Both the position numbers and the translations under genes were made by a program. From Amycolatopsis sp. CA-128772 (lineage in GTDB: Bacteria > Actinomycetota > Actinomycetes > Mycobacteriales > Pseudonocardiaceae), in the NCBI RefSeq assembly GCF_002904295.1, contig NZ_PPHG01000067.1:1-64000 (forward strand): a stretch of 64,000 nt of DNA. Direction: 5' to 3'. How positions within the stretch are numbered: position 1 is the stretch's first letter; every line of letters starts with the position of its first letter. The notes beneath the pieces were generated by a model. The model ran no database searches and had not been told where the DNA came from. It saw only the letters and a program-made list of their open reading frames with translations. This document shows positions 46,466-54,126 of this stretch, piece after piece.

Positions 46466-47135
46466 TGCGCGCGGCGATGCCGTCGAGCAGGAACTCGAGG
46501 CCCAGCCGGAAGGTTTCGCCGGCGGTCAGGTGCGGGCCGTCGCGAACCATCGAGGCCACCGCGGGGAACCGGCCGGTGGCGAAGGTCCGCTGCAGGTAGG
46601 GCCCGTAGGCGGCCTGCCACTGCCGCTGGTCCAGCCCGCTGACCCGTTCGGCCCGCCGCTCGCCGATCTCCCGGCGCACCGCCCCGATCACGTACGCGTT
46701 GACCGCGGCGACCGCCGGCACGACGACGTCCAGGTCGATGCCGCTCAGGCCGGCCAGCACGGCGTCCCCGCCGGCGAGGGTGTTCGGCCCGAGCTGCGGC
46801 CGCCCGCCGATCAGGTCGGCGAGCCATTCGTGCCGGTGGACCGCCCGGCGGACGGCTTCGGCGTGGGAGCGCAGCACCTCGCGCCAGCCGTCGCCGTCCG
46901 CCCGGATCCCGGCGTAGACCGCGTCGACCATCAGGTCGAGCAGCTCTTCCTTGGTGTCGATGTAGCCGTACAGCCGCATCGGTCCGACGTCCAGGGCGCC
47001 GGCGACCTTGCGCAGGGAGACCGCGTCCAGGCCGTCCGCGTCGGCCAGCCGGATCGCCGCGCGGACGATCGCCTCCCGGCTCAGCGGCCCCGGCGCCGGC
47101 CGCTCGGGCGGCTCGGGTCGTTCCCACACCAACAT
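46437..47135 (-). CDS. TetR-family regulator (TetR_C type)
   Basis: A 232-residue repressor. The HTH is at about residues 19-65 (REAIVRAAIRLADADG, VSLRKVAGALDVGPMRLYGYI), and the C-terminal part resembles that of true tetracycline repressors. It is divergent from a TetX-like monooxygenase, 68 bases away, which copies the regulator-and-target layout of tet systems. The palindrome at 47161 is the likely operator. Confidence 0.87.
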   Translation of the reverse strand: MLVWERPEPPERPAPGPLSREAIVRAAIRLADADGLDAVSLRKVAGALDVGPMRLYGYIDTKEELLDLMVDAVYAGIRADGDGWREVLRSHAEAVRRAVHRHEWLADLIGGRPQLGPNTLAGGDAVLAGLSGIDLDVVVPAVAAVNAYVIGAVRREIGERRAERVSGLDQRQWQAAYGPYLQRTFATGRFPAVASMVRDGPHLTAGETFRLGLEFLLDGIAARISGGGSTPR

Positions 47136-47160
47136 GCCGGGGACGATACATCGCCTCCTG

Positions 47161-47175
47161 CGATACGGTGTATCG
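47161..47175. promoter_or_regulatory. Operator-like palindrome between TetR and monooxygenase genes
   Basis: CGATACGGTGTATCG is a perfect inverted repeat (6+3+6). A further CGATAC half site lies at 47144-47149. The region is AT-rich for this genome and holds both promoters. Confidence 0.65.
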
Positions 47176-47203
47176 ATATGTACAGCGTATTAAGGGGACG
47201 ACC

Positions 47204-48313
47204 ATGACGATCGCCATCATCGGAGCCGGGATGGGTGGCCTGGCCCTGGCCCGGGTGCTGCACGTCCACGGCATCGACGCCGCCGTGTACGAGCGTGAGC
47301 CGTCGCGGGGCGCGCGGGACCAGGGCAGCATGCTCGACATCCACTCCGGACAGCGCGCGCTGCGCGAGGCGGGGTTGCTCGAAGAGTTCTTCACGATCGC
47401 CCGCGGCGAGGGGCAGGACATGCGGCTCCTGCGGCCGGACGGCACCCTGCTGCTGCAGGAGGACACCCCCGACGACGCACCGCTCCTGCGGCCGGAAGTG
47501 GACCGCGCCGACCTCCGCAACCTGCTGCTGGATTCGCTCCCCGAGGGCGCCGTCCACTGGGGACACGCCTACGAGTCCGCCGCCGACGGCGTGGTCCGCT
47601 TCGCCGGCGGCGGCAGCGCGCGGTACGACCTGCTGGTCGGCGCCGACGGCGCGAAGTCCCGGGTCCGCCGGCTGGTGACCGACGCCCGCCCGGAGCACCT
47701 CGGCCAGAACGCCGTCGAGATCGGCATCCCGGACATCGACCGCACCCACCCGGACCTCGCGGCGATGGTCGGCCGCGGCAACTACTGGGTGCTCGGCGAC
47801 GGGATTTCCCTGGCGGCCCAGCGCAACGGCGACGGCCGCGTCCGCATCGGCGTGAGTTTCTACAACACGGGCGAGGACTGGTTCGCGACGAGCGGCATCC
47901 CCTTCGACGACCCGGCGGCGGCCCGCGCCCGCCTGATCGAGCTGCTCCCAGGCTGGGACACGAGGATCACGGCGTTGATCGAGGCGTGCGACGACCGGAT
48001 AGCGCCCCGCACGCTCACGACGCTGCCGGTGGGCTTGACCTGGCCATCCCACCCGGACGTGACCCTGCTCGGCGACGCGGCGCACCTGATGCCCCCGGTG
48101 GGCGAGGGCGCCAACATGGCCCTGCTGGACGGCGCGCTGTTGGCTCTGGCGCTGGTGGCGCACCCGGACGACCAGGTGGCGGCGGTGGCGGAGTACGAGA
48201 AGGAGATGTTCGAACGCACCGAAGCGGCGGCCCGGATGTCGGCGGGGATGCAGGAACTGCTGATGTCCCCGGACGCGGCGCAGCGGCTGCTGGAGTTCTT
48301 CCAGCCGGGCTGA
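47204..48313 (+). CDS. TetX-like FAD-dependent monooxygenase
   Basis: A 369-residue class A flavoprotein. It has GAGMGG (residues 7-12), YEREPSRGARDQGSMLDIH then AGLLEEF like the tetracycline monooxygenase TetX, VGADGAKSRVRR and the FAD motif LLGDAAHLMPPVGEG. AAGGGGA lies five to six bases before the ATG at 47204. The pairing with a TetR regulator suggests an inducible detoxifying oxygenase. Whether it attacks tetracyclines or an endogenous aromatic compound is not known. Confidence 0.86.
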   Translation: MTIAIIGAGMGGLALARVLHVHGIDAAVYEREPSRGARDQGSMLDIHSGQRALREAGLLEEFFTIARGEGQDMRLLRPDGTLLLQEDTPDDAPLLRPEVDRADLRNLLLDSLPEGAVHWGHAYESAADGVVRFAGGGSARYDLLVGADGAKSRVRRLVTDARPEHLGQNAVEIGIPDIDRTHPDLAAMVGRGNYWVLGDGISLAAQRNGDGRVRIGVSFYNTGEDWFATSGIPFDDPAAARARLIELLPGWDTRITALIEACDDRIAPRTLTTLPVGLTWPSHPDVTLLGDAAHLMPPVGEGANMALLDGALLALALVAHPDDQVAAVAEYEKEMFERTEAAARMSAGMQELLMSPDAAQRLLEFFQPG

Positions 48314-48365
48314 GTCCCGGGCGGTTCGGGTCCGTGCGGACCGGGTGGGCCCGGCTCGCACGAAC

Positions 48366-48404
48366 CGAAACTGTCGGTGCCTATCGGTAACGTGAAAGCC
48401 GGGG
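48366..48404 (+). repeat. Interspersed 40-base repeat, copy 2
   Basis: This is the partner of 40841-40880, with the same AACTGTCGGTGCC and CGGTAACGTG cores. It too is followed by a short palindromic GC stretch (CCCCCGG twice). Confidence 0.75.
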
Positions 48405-48434
48405 ATCCCCCGGGCGGGGACCCCCGGCTGGCGC

Positions 48435-48655
48435 GCGCGCCGCCGAGAGGCCCCGAAGCGGCTCGGCGGCGCGCCGCCGAGAGGTCCGGACGCCGAATCC
48501 CCTCCGGCGCGCACCCGACAAGCCCGACCCGAATCCCGTCGCCGGCGCGCACCCGCCCAGCCCGACCCGAACCCCGCCAGCTGCGCGCCGCCGAGAGGCC
48601 CGGAAGCCGAGCCCCCTCACCGGCGCGCACCCCCCGCCAAGCCCGACCAACCCCC
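48435..48655. repeat. GC-rich mixed repeat array between convergent genes
   Basis: This is most of a 343-base gap without genes. Unit A (GCGCGCCGCCGAGAGG) occurs at about 48435, 48469 and 48583. Unit B (CCGGCGCGCACCC then AGCCCGACC) occurs at about 48504, 48542 and 48620. The order is A-A-B-B-A-B. Frames through it are low complexity, and I see no gene. Confidence 0.8.
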
Positions 48656-48656
48656 G

Positions 48657-49739
48657 TCAGCGGCGCGCCCGCACCGCCGAAGCCAGCTCCTCCAGCAGCG
48701 GTGCCGTGTCGTCCCAAGCCAGGCACGCGTCCGTGATCGACTGCCCGTAGGTCAGCTCCTCCGCCCGCCCCAGCGCGAGCTCCTGCCGCCCGCCGGCGAT
48801 GAAGCTCTCCATCATCAGCCCCGAAATCCCGCGCTCGCCGCCCGCGATCCGTGAAGCCAGCTCCCGCACCACCGCGCCCTGGCGCACGTGGTCCTTGCCG
48901 CTGTTGCCGTGCGATGCGTCGATGATGACCCGCTCCGGCAGCCCCGCCTTCGCCAGCCGTGACAGAGCGTCCACCACCGAAGCGGTGTCGTAGTTCGGGC
49001 CGCCGTTGTGGCCGCGCAGGATCACGTGGCAGTCCGGGTTGCCCGCCGTCGTCAGGAGGGCCGCCAGGCCGTCCGTGTTGATGCCCGGGAACACGTGGCT
49101 CGCCGCCGCCGCCCGGGTGGCGTCGATCGCCACCTGGACGTCGCCCTCCGTCGAGTTCTTGATGCCCACCGGCATCGACAGGGCGCTGCACAGCTGGCGG
49201 TGCACCTGGCTCGCCGCCGTGCGCGCGCCGATCGAGCCCCACGTCACGATGTCCGCGATGAACTGCGGCGTGATCGGGTCGAGGAACTCGCAGCCCACCG
49301 GCAGGCCCAGCGCCGACACGTCGAGCAGCAGCCTGCGGGCCAGCCGCAGGCCCTTGTTGACCGCGAACGTGCCGTCCAGGTCCGGGTCGTTGATCAGGCC
49401 CTTCCAGCCCAGCGTCGTGCGCGGCTTCTCGAAGTACACGCGCATCACGACGTGCAGTTCGCCGCGCAGCTCCTCGGCCTTCGCCGACAGCCGGCGGGCG
49501 TAGTCGAGGGCCGCCTCGGGGTCGTGGACCGAGCACGGGCCGACCACGACGAGGAGCCGGTCGTCGCGGCCCTCGAGGATGTCGACCGTTTCGGCGCGGC
49601 CGTGCCGCACCACCTTCGCGACGGCGGCGTCGACCGGATGGTCTTCGCGCAGCAGCGCGGGCGAAATGAGCGGACTGATCGACGTGGTGCGCGCGGCGTC
49701 GAGGTCACCGATGGTGGCCGGTCCGGCGGAGAGCGTCAT
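48657..49739 (-). CDS. DAHP synthase, class I (AroFGH type)
   Basis: A 360-residue 3-deoxy-7-phosphoheptulonate synthase that joins phosphoenolpyruvate and erythrose 4-phosphate in the first shikimate step. Family motifs are VVGPCSVHDPEAALDYA, VMRVYFEKPRTTLGWKG, GIKNSTEGD, HVILRGHNGGPNY and IDASHGNSGKDH. It is of the E. coli type rather than the plant-like class II enzyme of Mtb AroG. Which aromatic amino acid inhibits it cannot be told. An upstream leader peptide with Tyr-Phe-Trp-Phe codons implies attenuation. Confidence 0.93.
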   Translation of the reverse strand: MTLSAGPATIGDLDAARTTSISPLISPALLREDHPVDAAVAKVVRHGRAETVDILEGRDDRLLVVVGPCSVHDPEAALDYARRLSAKAEELRGELHVVMRVYFEKPRTTLGWKGLINDPDLDGTFAVNKGLRLARRLLLDVSALGLPVGCEFLDPITPQFIADIVTWGSIGARTAASQVHRQLCSALSMPVGIKNSTEGDVQVAIDATRAAAASHVFPGINTDGLAALLTTAGNPDCHVILRGHNGGPNYDTASVVDALSRLAKAGLPERVIIDASHGNSGKDHVRQGAVVRELASRIAGGERGISGLMMESFIAGGRQELALGRAEELTYGQSITDACLAWDDTAPLLEELASAVRARR

Positions 49740-49785
49740 GGCGGGGGTGTTCCTTCCTGGTGGACACCGACCCGCGGGGGACTCG

Positions 49786-49812
49786 CCGAGCCGGTTTCGA
49801 AATCCGGCTCGG
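49786..49812 (-). promoter_or_regulatory. Attenuator-type hairpin upstream of DAHP synthase
   Basis: CCGAGCCGG pairs with CCGGCTCGG (9 bp) around a loop that is itself palindromic (TTTCGAAA). It begins 9 bases after the leader-peptide stop. Further down, GGTGT and ACACC could pair around the AGGAAGGA ribosome site of the synthase gene, so control could be by termination or by hiding this site. Confidence 0.65.
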
Positions 49813-49821
49813 GGTGGGAGG

Positions 49822-49887
49822 TCAGCGCAGGTTCACGCCGCCGTGCCCACCCGGGGCCGGCTTCGTAAACCAGAAATAGCGCTGCAC
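49822..49887 (-). CDS. Aromatic leader peptide of DAHP synthase
   Basis: A 21-codon frame starts at GTG 49887 and begins VQRYFWFTKP, with Tyr, Phe, Trp, Phe in a row at residues 4-7. It ends at a TGA 82 bases before the DAHP synthase start. A TACGTT sequence ends six bases before the GTG, so the mRNA may be leaderless. Ribosome stalling on these codons when aromatic amino acids run short would alter the hairpin at 49786. A leader peptide with a Phe-Tyr-Phe run controls aroF in Corynebacterium glutamicum (AroR), which supports this reading. Confidence 0.8.
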   Translation of the reverse strand: MQRYFWFTKPAPGGHGGVNLR

Positions 49888-50023
49888 GGGGCCAACGTAG
49901 CACAGCCGTCACGAGGGACCGATCCGGCAGGTGGTACGCCCTGCACCGATCAAGACGAGAGCCGCTACGCTGGCGGACGACGAAATGTGACTGTCATCTC
50001 CCGAGAACAGACGGAGGCTTCTC

Positions 50024-51049
50024 ATGCGTGTCGGTGTGCTGACCGGCGGCGGCGACTGCCCGGGGCTCAACGCGGTGATCCGCGCCGTGGTGCGCAAGGG
50101 CATCGAGGTGCACGGCTGGGACTTCGTGGGCTTCCGCAACGGCTGGAACGGCCCCCTCACCGGCGACAGCCGTCCCCTGGGCCTGAACGACGTCGAGGAC
50201 ATCCTCACCCGCGGCGGCACCATCCTGCGGTCCTCGCGCACCAACCCGTACAAGGTCGAGGGCGGCGTCGACAAGATCAAGCAGGTCCTCGCCGAGCAGG
50301 GCGTCGACGCGCTGGTCGCGATCGGCGGCGAGGACACCCTCGGCGTCGCGAAGCGGCTGACCGACGACGGCGTCGGCGTCGTGGGTGTACCGAAGACGAT
50401 CGACAACGACCTCGGCGCCACCGACTACACGTTCGGCTTCGACACCGCGGTCTCCATCGCGACCGAGGCGATCGACCGGCTGCACACCACGGCCGAGTCG
50501 CACCACCGTGCGCTGGTCGTCGAGGTCATGGGCCGGCACGCCGGCTGGATCGCGCTGCACTCCGGCCTGGCCGGCGGCGCGAGCGTGATCCTGGTGCCGG
50601 AGCGGCACTTCGACGTCGACCAGGTCGTCTCCTGGGTCGAGCGCCGCTTCGAGAAGGAGTTCGCGCCGATCATCGTCGTCGCCGAGGGCGCGCTGCCCGA
50701 GGGCGGCGAGGAGAAGCTGCTCACCGGCGAGAAGGACGCCTTCGGGCACGTCCGCCTCGGCGGCATCGGCACCTGGCTGGCCGACGAGATCGCCCACCGC
50801 ACCGGCAAGGAGTCCCGCGCGGTCGTGCTGGGCCACGTCCAGCGCGGCGGCACCCCGACGGCCTACGACCGCGTCCTCGCGACCCGCTTCGGCCTGCACG
50901 CGGTCGACGCGGTGGCGGACGGCGACTTCGGCGTCATGGTCGCCCTCAAGGGCACGGACATCGTCCGCGTGAAGCTGTCCGAGGCGACGGCCGAGCTGAA
51001 GACCGTCCCGGCCGAGCGCTACCAGGAAGCCGAAGTCTTCTTCGGCTGA
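50024..51049 (+). CDS. pfp: PPi-dependent 6-phosphofructokinase
   Basis: A 341-residue phosphofructokinase. The phosphoryl-donor loop is GGEDTLG with Asp104, and the next site is PKTIDND with Lys124. ATP enzymes have Gly104; Asp104 with Lys124 marks pyrophosphate-dependent enzymes, as shown for Amycolatopsis methanolica. Catalytic TIDND, MGRHAGWIA and the substrate Arg in HVQRGG are present. The reaction is reversible, so it can serve both glycolysis and gluconeogenesis. It is divergent from the DAHP synthase leader. Confidence 0.92.
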   Translation: MRVGVLTGGGDCPGLNAVIRAVVRKGIEVHGWDFVGFRNGWNGPLTGDSRPLGLNDVEDILTRGGTILRSSRTNPYKVEGGVDKIKQVLAEQGVDALVAIGGEDTLGVAKRLTDDGVGVVGVPKTIDNDLGATDYTFGFDTAVSIATEAIDRLHTTAESHHRALVVEVMGRHAGWIALHSGLAGGASVILVPERHFDVDQVVSWVERRFEKEFAPIIVVAEGALPEGGEEKLLTGEKDAFGHVRLGGIGTWLADEIAHRTGKESRAVVLGHVQRGGTPTAYDRVLATRFGLHAVDAVADGDFGVMVALKGTDIVRVKLSEATAELKTVPAERYQEAEVFFG

Positions 51050-51062
51050 GTTCCTCGTCGAA

Positions 51063-51091
51063 GGGCCGCCCCGGGATGCCCGGGGCGGCCC
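51063..51091 (+). terminator. Terminator of pfp
   Basis: A perfect 13-bp stem, GGGCCGCCCCGGG paired with CCCGGGGCGGCCC, with a 3-base loop lies 13 bases after the pfp stop. The 220 bases from here to the lyase gene show nothing else. Confidence 0.85.
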
Positions 51092-51311
51092 GGGTGACGT
51101 CCGGCAGGGCGCGCGCCTTCGCGGCCGCGGTGTACCGGATGCCCACCGGATCGGTCACCGGTCGCGCCGGAGCGGGCCCGACGGAGCGTCCGCCGGCGTG
51201 AGCACGACGACGTCCGCGTCGTCCCCGGCTTCACCTGGTGACCTCGAGGAACCGCCTGCCTGTCGCATCCATCTGGCCCGTTGCCGGCGGAACGGGCGGA
51301 TCGGGTGCACG

Positions 51312-52748
51312 CTAGATGCGGGCCAGCTCGTCCAGGACGCCGACCGCGGCGGCGATGTCCCCGGTGAGCGGCCGGTCGTCGAGACTCGGCTCCAGCACCG
51401 CCGACGCCGCTTCGAAGGCGTCCCGCACCGGCAGCTCCACCAGGTCCGCCTCCCGCATCCGCAGGGCCCGCACCGCCGCCACCAGCTCGCACGCCAGCAC
51501 CTGCTGGTAGGCCGCGCACGCAGCCGTCGCCGCGCGGGCCGCCTGGGTCGAGAAGCTCGCGTGGTCCTCGATGCCGCGGGACACCACCGCCGTGCCGAGG
51601 GTGGCCGGCAGGGCCGCCTGCCGCAGCTCCGTGAGCGCGTCGTGGGCCACGTACTCCAGGATCATCACGCCCGAGCTGCCCGGCGGCCCCGCGGCCAGGA
51701 ACGGCCGCAGGCCGGTGAACTCCGGCTCCACCAGGTCGCCGAGGCGCGCCACCGACAGCTCCGCCACCTGGTGCACGGTCGCCCGGGCCTGGTCCAGCGC
51801 CGTCGACACGTACGCGGTGTGGAAGTGCGCGTGGTGGTAGGCGTCGTTGTGGACGGTCGAGATCATCGGGTTCTCCGTGCTGGCGTTGATCTCCACGGCG
51901 AGCACGTCCCGCAGGTAGTGGATCGCGTCCAGCGCCGGGCCCTGCACCTGCGGGAACGCCCGCAGCCCGAACGGGTCCTGGAGCCGGCGGCCCGGCTTCG
52001 GCGTCTGGTGCATGCCCAGCAGCCGCCGCATTTCGGCCGCGCAGGCGACCTGTCCCGCGTGCGGCCGTGCTTCGTGCACCGGCGTCGCGTACGCCTCGGG
52101 GTTGCCGTCGAGCGCGACGTACGTCAGCGCCGCGACGGCGTGGCTCGCCCGGGTCAGCGTGTCCAGCCGCATCGCCGCGAGGGTCGCTTCGGCGAGCGTG
52201 GCGGCGTTGCTGCTCATGAACGCCAGCGCGTCGCCCGCCCGTACCGGCACCGGCGGCACGTCCCCGGTGACCCACGGCCGTTCGCCGGTGAGCGCCAGCG
52301 CCGCCTCGGCGAGCGGGGCCAGGTCGCCGGTGCCGATCGCGCCGAGCCGGTGCACCAGCGGGCGCGCCCCGGCGCGGACCGCGCCGGCCAGCGCGCCGAT
52401 CAGCTCGAGGCTGATCCCGGACCGCCCGGCCAGGAGCTGGTTGAGCCGGATCAGCAGCATCGCCCGCACGTGGCCCGGCGGCATCTCGTCGCCGCTGCCG
52501 CCGGCGTGGCTGCGCAGCAGCCGCAGGCCGTGCTCGGTCGAGCTCTCGACGGAGTCGTCCTTGTTGGCCCCGACGCCGGTGGTCCGGCCGTAGACCACCC
52601 GGCGCGTGCTCAGCTCTTCGGCGAGTTTCCACGCGTGCTCGGCGCCGCGCAGCGCGGCGATCGACACGTCGATGCCCAGCGGACCCTCGGTGCGCGCCGC
52701 GGTCACCACGTCCGCGCAGCGCAGGGTCCGGCCGTCCACCCTGATCAA
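51312..52748 (-). CDS. Aromatic ammonia-lyase-fold protein with altered active site
   Basis: A 478-residue protein of the histidine/phenylalanine ammonia-lyase family. Tyr53 in VYGRTTGVG, the SHAGG motif (His81) and EINASTENP are as in active enzymes. However, the MIO-forming Ala-Ser-Gly is Gly139-Thr140-Gly141 (GAIGTGDLAPLA). The QDxYSLR Tyr is Phe260 (QDPFGLR), and the usual Leu-Asn-Gly near 178-180 is Met-Ser-Ser. It may form MIO from Thr, do other chemistry or be inactive. The gene stands alone; no hut genes adjoin it. Confidence 0.87.
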   Translation of the reverse strand: MIRVDGRTLRCADVVTAARTEGPLGIDVSIAALRGAEHAWKLAEELSTRRVVYGRTTGVGANKDDSVESSTEHGLRLLRSHAGGSGDEMPPGHVRAMLLIRLNQLLAGRSGISLELIGALAGAVRAGARPLVHRLGAIGTGDLAPLAEAALALTGERPWVTGDVPPVPVRAGDALAFMSSNAATLAEATLAAMRLDTLTRASHAVAALTYVALDGNPEAYATPVHEARPHAGQVACAAEMRRLLGMHQTPKPGRRLQDPFGLRAFPQVQGPALDAIHYLRDVLAVEINASTENPMISTVHNDAYHHAHFHTAYVSTALDQARATVHQVAELSVARLGDLVEPEFTGLRPFLAAGPPGSSGVMILEYVAHDALTELRQAALPATLGTAVVSRGIEDHASFSTQAARAATAACAAYQQVLACELVAAVRALRMREADLVELPVRDAFEAASAVLEPSLDDRPLTGDIAAAVGVLDELARI

Positions 52749-52784
52749 CGGCAGCCCTCCTTCCGGCTGCCCCTCACTATGCGG

Positions 52785-53267
52785 CTAGGGCGCCGGTGGC
52801 TGCCAGGGCGGCATCGGCCAGTCCCAGTGCGGCACGGGCTCGTGCGGGCTCGGCTCGGCGCCGGGCGCGGAGAAGACGACGGCCAGCCGGCTGCCCCACT
52901 CGAGGTAGCCGGCGAAGGCGGCCCGGAACTCGGGGTCGCCGGGCAGGCCGACCTCGTCGGCCGCGTCGAGCAGCAGGTTCACCCACCGGCGGCGCTGCTC
53001 TTCGGTGATCTTGCGGCCGAGGTGGCGCCCGACCATGTGCGCGTGGCCGCCGTGGCCCGCGGAGTAGCCGGACGGCCCGCCGAAGACCTCGCCGAGCCAC
53101 ACCGCGACGTGCTTCGGGTGCTCCGGGTCCATGCCGCGGAAGACCGGTTCGAGCAGCGGGTCTTCGAGGACGTGGCCGTAGAAGACGGTCAGCAGCTTCA
53201 CGAGGGCTTCGTGGCCGCCGGCCCACTCGTAGAGACTGGGGGTCGGCGGGGTTTCGGGCACGATCAC
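52785..53267 (-). CDS. glbO: Group II truncated haemoglobin (GlbO type)
   Basis: A 160-residue 2-over-2 globin. The family pattern is SLYEWAGGHEALVKLLTVFYGHVLEDPLL, then the proximal His in MVGRHLGR and the Trp at WVNLLLDA typical of group II. The C-terminus is a Pro/Trp-rich tail. I start it at GTG 53267, since longer frames have no support. Such globins handle oxygen, NO or peroxide. It is divergent from an HxlR regulator 67 bases away. Confidence 0.87.
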   Translation of the reverse strand: MIVPETPPTPSLYEWAGGHEALVKLLTVFYGHVLEDPLLEPVFRGMDPEHPKHVAVWLGEVFGGPSGYSAGHGGHAHMVGRHLGRKITEEQRRRWVNLLLDAADEVGLPGDPEFRAAFAGYLEWGSRLAVVFSAPGAEPSPHEPVPHWDWPMPPWQPPAP

Positions 53268-53334
53268 CGGACCAGGCAACCAGGGGCGGCCCGGCCGGGC
53301 AACCACGTACTTTCCGGTGCGTAGGAGGAGCGGG

Positions 53335-53667
53335 ATGAAGCGGTACCACTGCGCGACGGAACTGGCGGTCGACCTGATCGGCGGCAAGTGGAAGCCGGTG
53401 ATCCTCGCCCACCTCAAGGAGGGCGCCCACCGCTACGGCGAACTGCGGCGCCGGATGCCCGCGGTGAGCGAGAAGATGCTGACCCAGCAGCTGCGCGAGC
53501 TCGCGGCGGACGGCATCGTCCGCCGCGAGGAGTTCGACGGCCGCGTCCCGCACGTCGAGTACCACCTGACCGAGGTGGGGGAGGAGCTCCGCCCGGCGCT
53601 GACGGCGCTGTACGAGTGGGGCGAGCGCCGCGCGGCGGACCGGGGCATCACGTTCGAGCCGGGCTGA
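53335..53667 (+). CDS. HxlR-family regulator
   Basis: A 110-residue winged-helix protein. The family start MKRYHCATELAVDLIGGKWKP includes Cys6, the position of the redox Cys in YodB/HypR-type members that sense quinones or electrophiles. AGGAGG lies six bases before the ATG at 53335. The divergent globin gene is its likely target. Confidence 0.88.
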   Translation: MKRYHCATELAVDLIGGKWKPVILAHLKEGAHRYGELRRRMPAVSEKMLTQQLRELAADGIVRREEFDGRVPHVEYHLTEVGEELRPALTALYEWGERRAADRGITFEPG

Positions 53668-53673
53668 CCCGAA

Positions 53674-53757
53674 CGCCCCAATGTGGCGTTCGGTGCGTCA
53701 GACGCACCGAACGCCACATTGGGTGCGTTGGATGCAACCAACGCCACATTGGGGCGC
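53674..53757. repeat. Inverted 30-base-family repeat between convergent genes
   Basis: This uses the same units as the 28.6 kb array. The core CCAATGTGGCGTTCGGTGCG at 53678-53697 is followed by its reverse complement, giving a nearly perfect stem of about 22 bp with only a few bases at the turn. A second inverted copy ends at 53757. It fills the gap between the HxlR and ArsR gene ends and is probably a bidirectional terminator. Confidence 0.9.
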
Positions 53758-53758
53758 T

Positions 53759-54058
53759 TCAGGTCTGGTCGAGGCGGCTTTCGAGGGCGTCCAGCCGGTC
53801 CGACCAGAAGCGGCGGTAGGGCGCCAGCCACGCGTCGACCTCGGCCAGGGGCTCCGGGCGCAGCGCGTAGCACCGCCGCTGCGCCGCGACGCGGACCGTC
53901 ACCAGCCCGGCCTCCCGCAGCACCCGCAGGTGCTTGGACACCGCCGGCTGGCTCAGGGCCAGCTCGTCGACGAGCTCGCCGACCGAGCGCTCGCCGTCGC
54001 GCAGCAGGTCGAGGATGGTCCGGCGCCGCGGTTCGGCGAGGACGTCGAAAGTCTGCAT
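53759..54058 (-). CDS. ArsR-family regulator
   Basis: A 99-residue winged-helix protein beginning MQTFDVLAEPRRRTILDLL, with HTH LVDELALSQPAVSKHLRVLREAGLV and wing RRCYALRPEPL. It has no Cys pairs of metal sensors, so it belongs to the non-metal group that often pairs with SRPBCC proteins. None adjoins it here. I start it at ATG 54058, two bases after AGGGG; longer frames look like non-coding sequence. Confidence 0.83.
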   Translation of the reverse strand: MQTFDVLAEPRRRTILDLLRDGERSVGELVDELALSQPAVSKHLRVLREAGLVTVRVAAQRRCYALRPEPLAEVDAWLAPYRRFWSDRLDALESRLDQT

Positions 54059-54126
54059 CACCCCTGAAATGTGCTCCGCCGGGCATATTCCTGTCAAGGA
54101 ATGTGGACCTTGCATGGTCTGAACCA

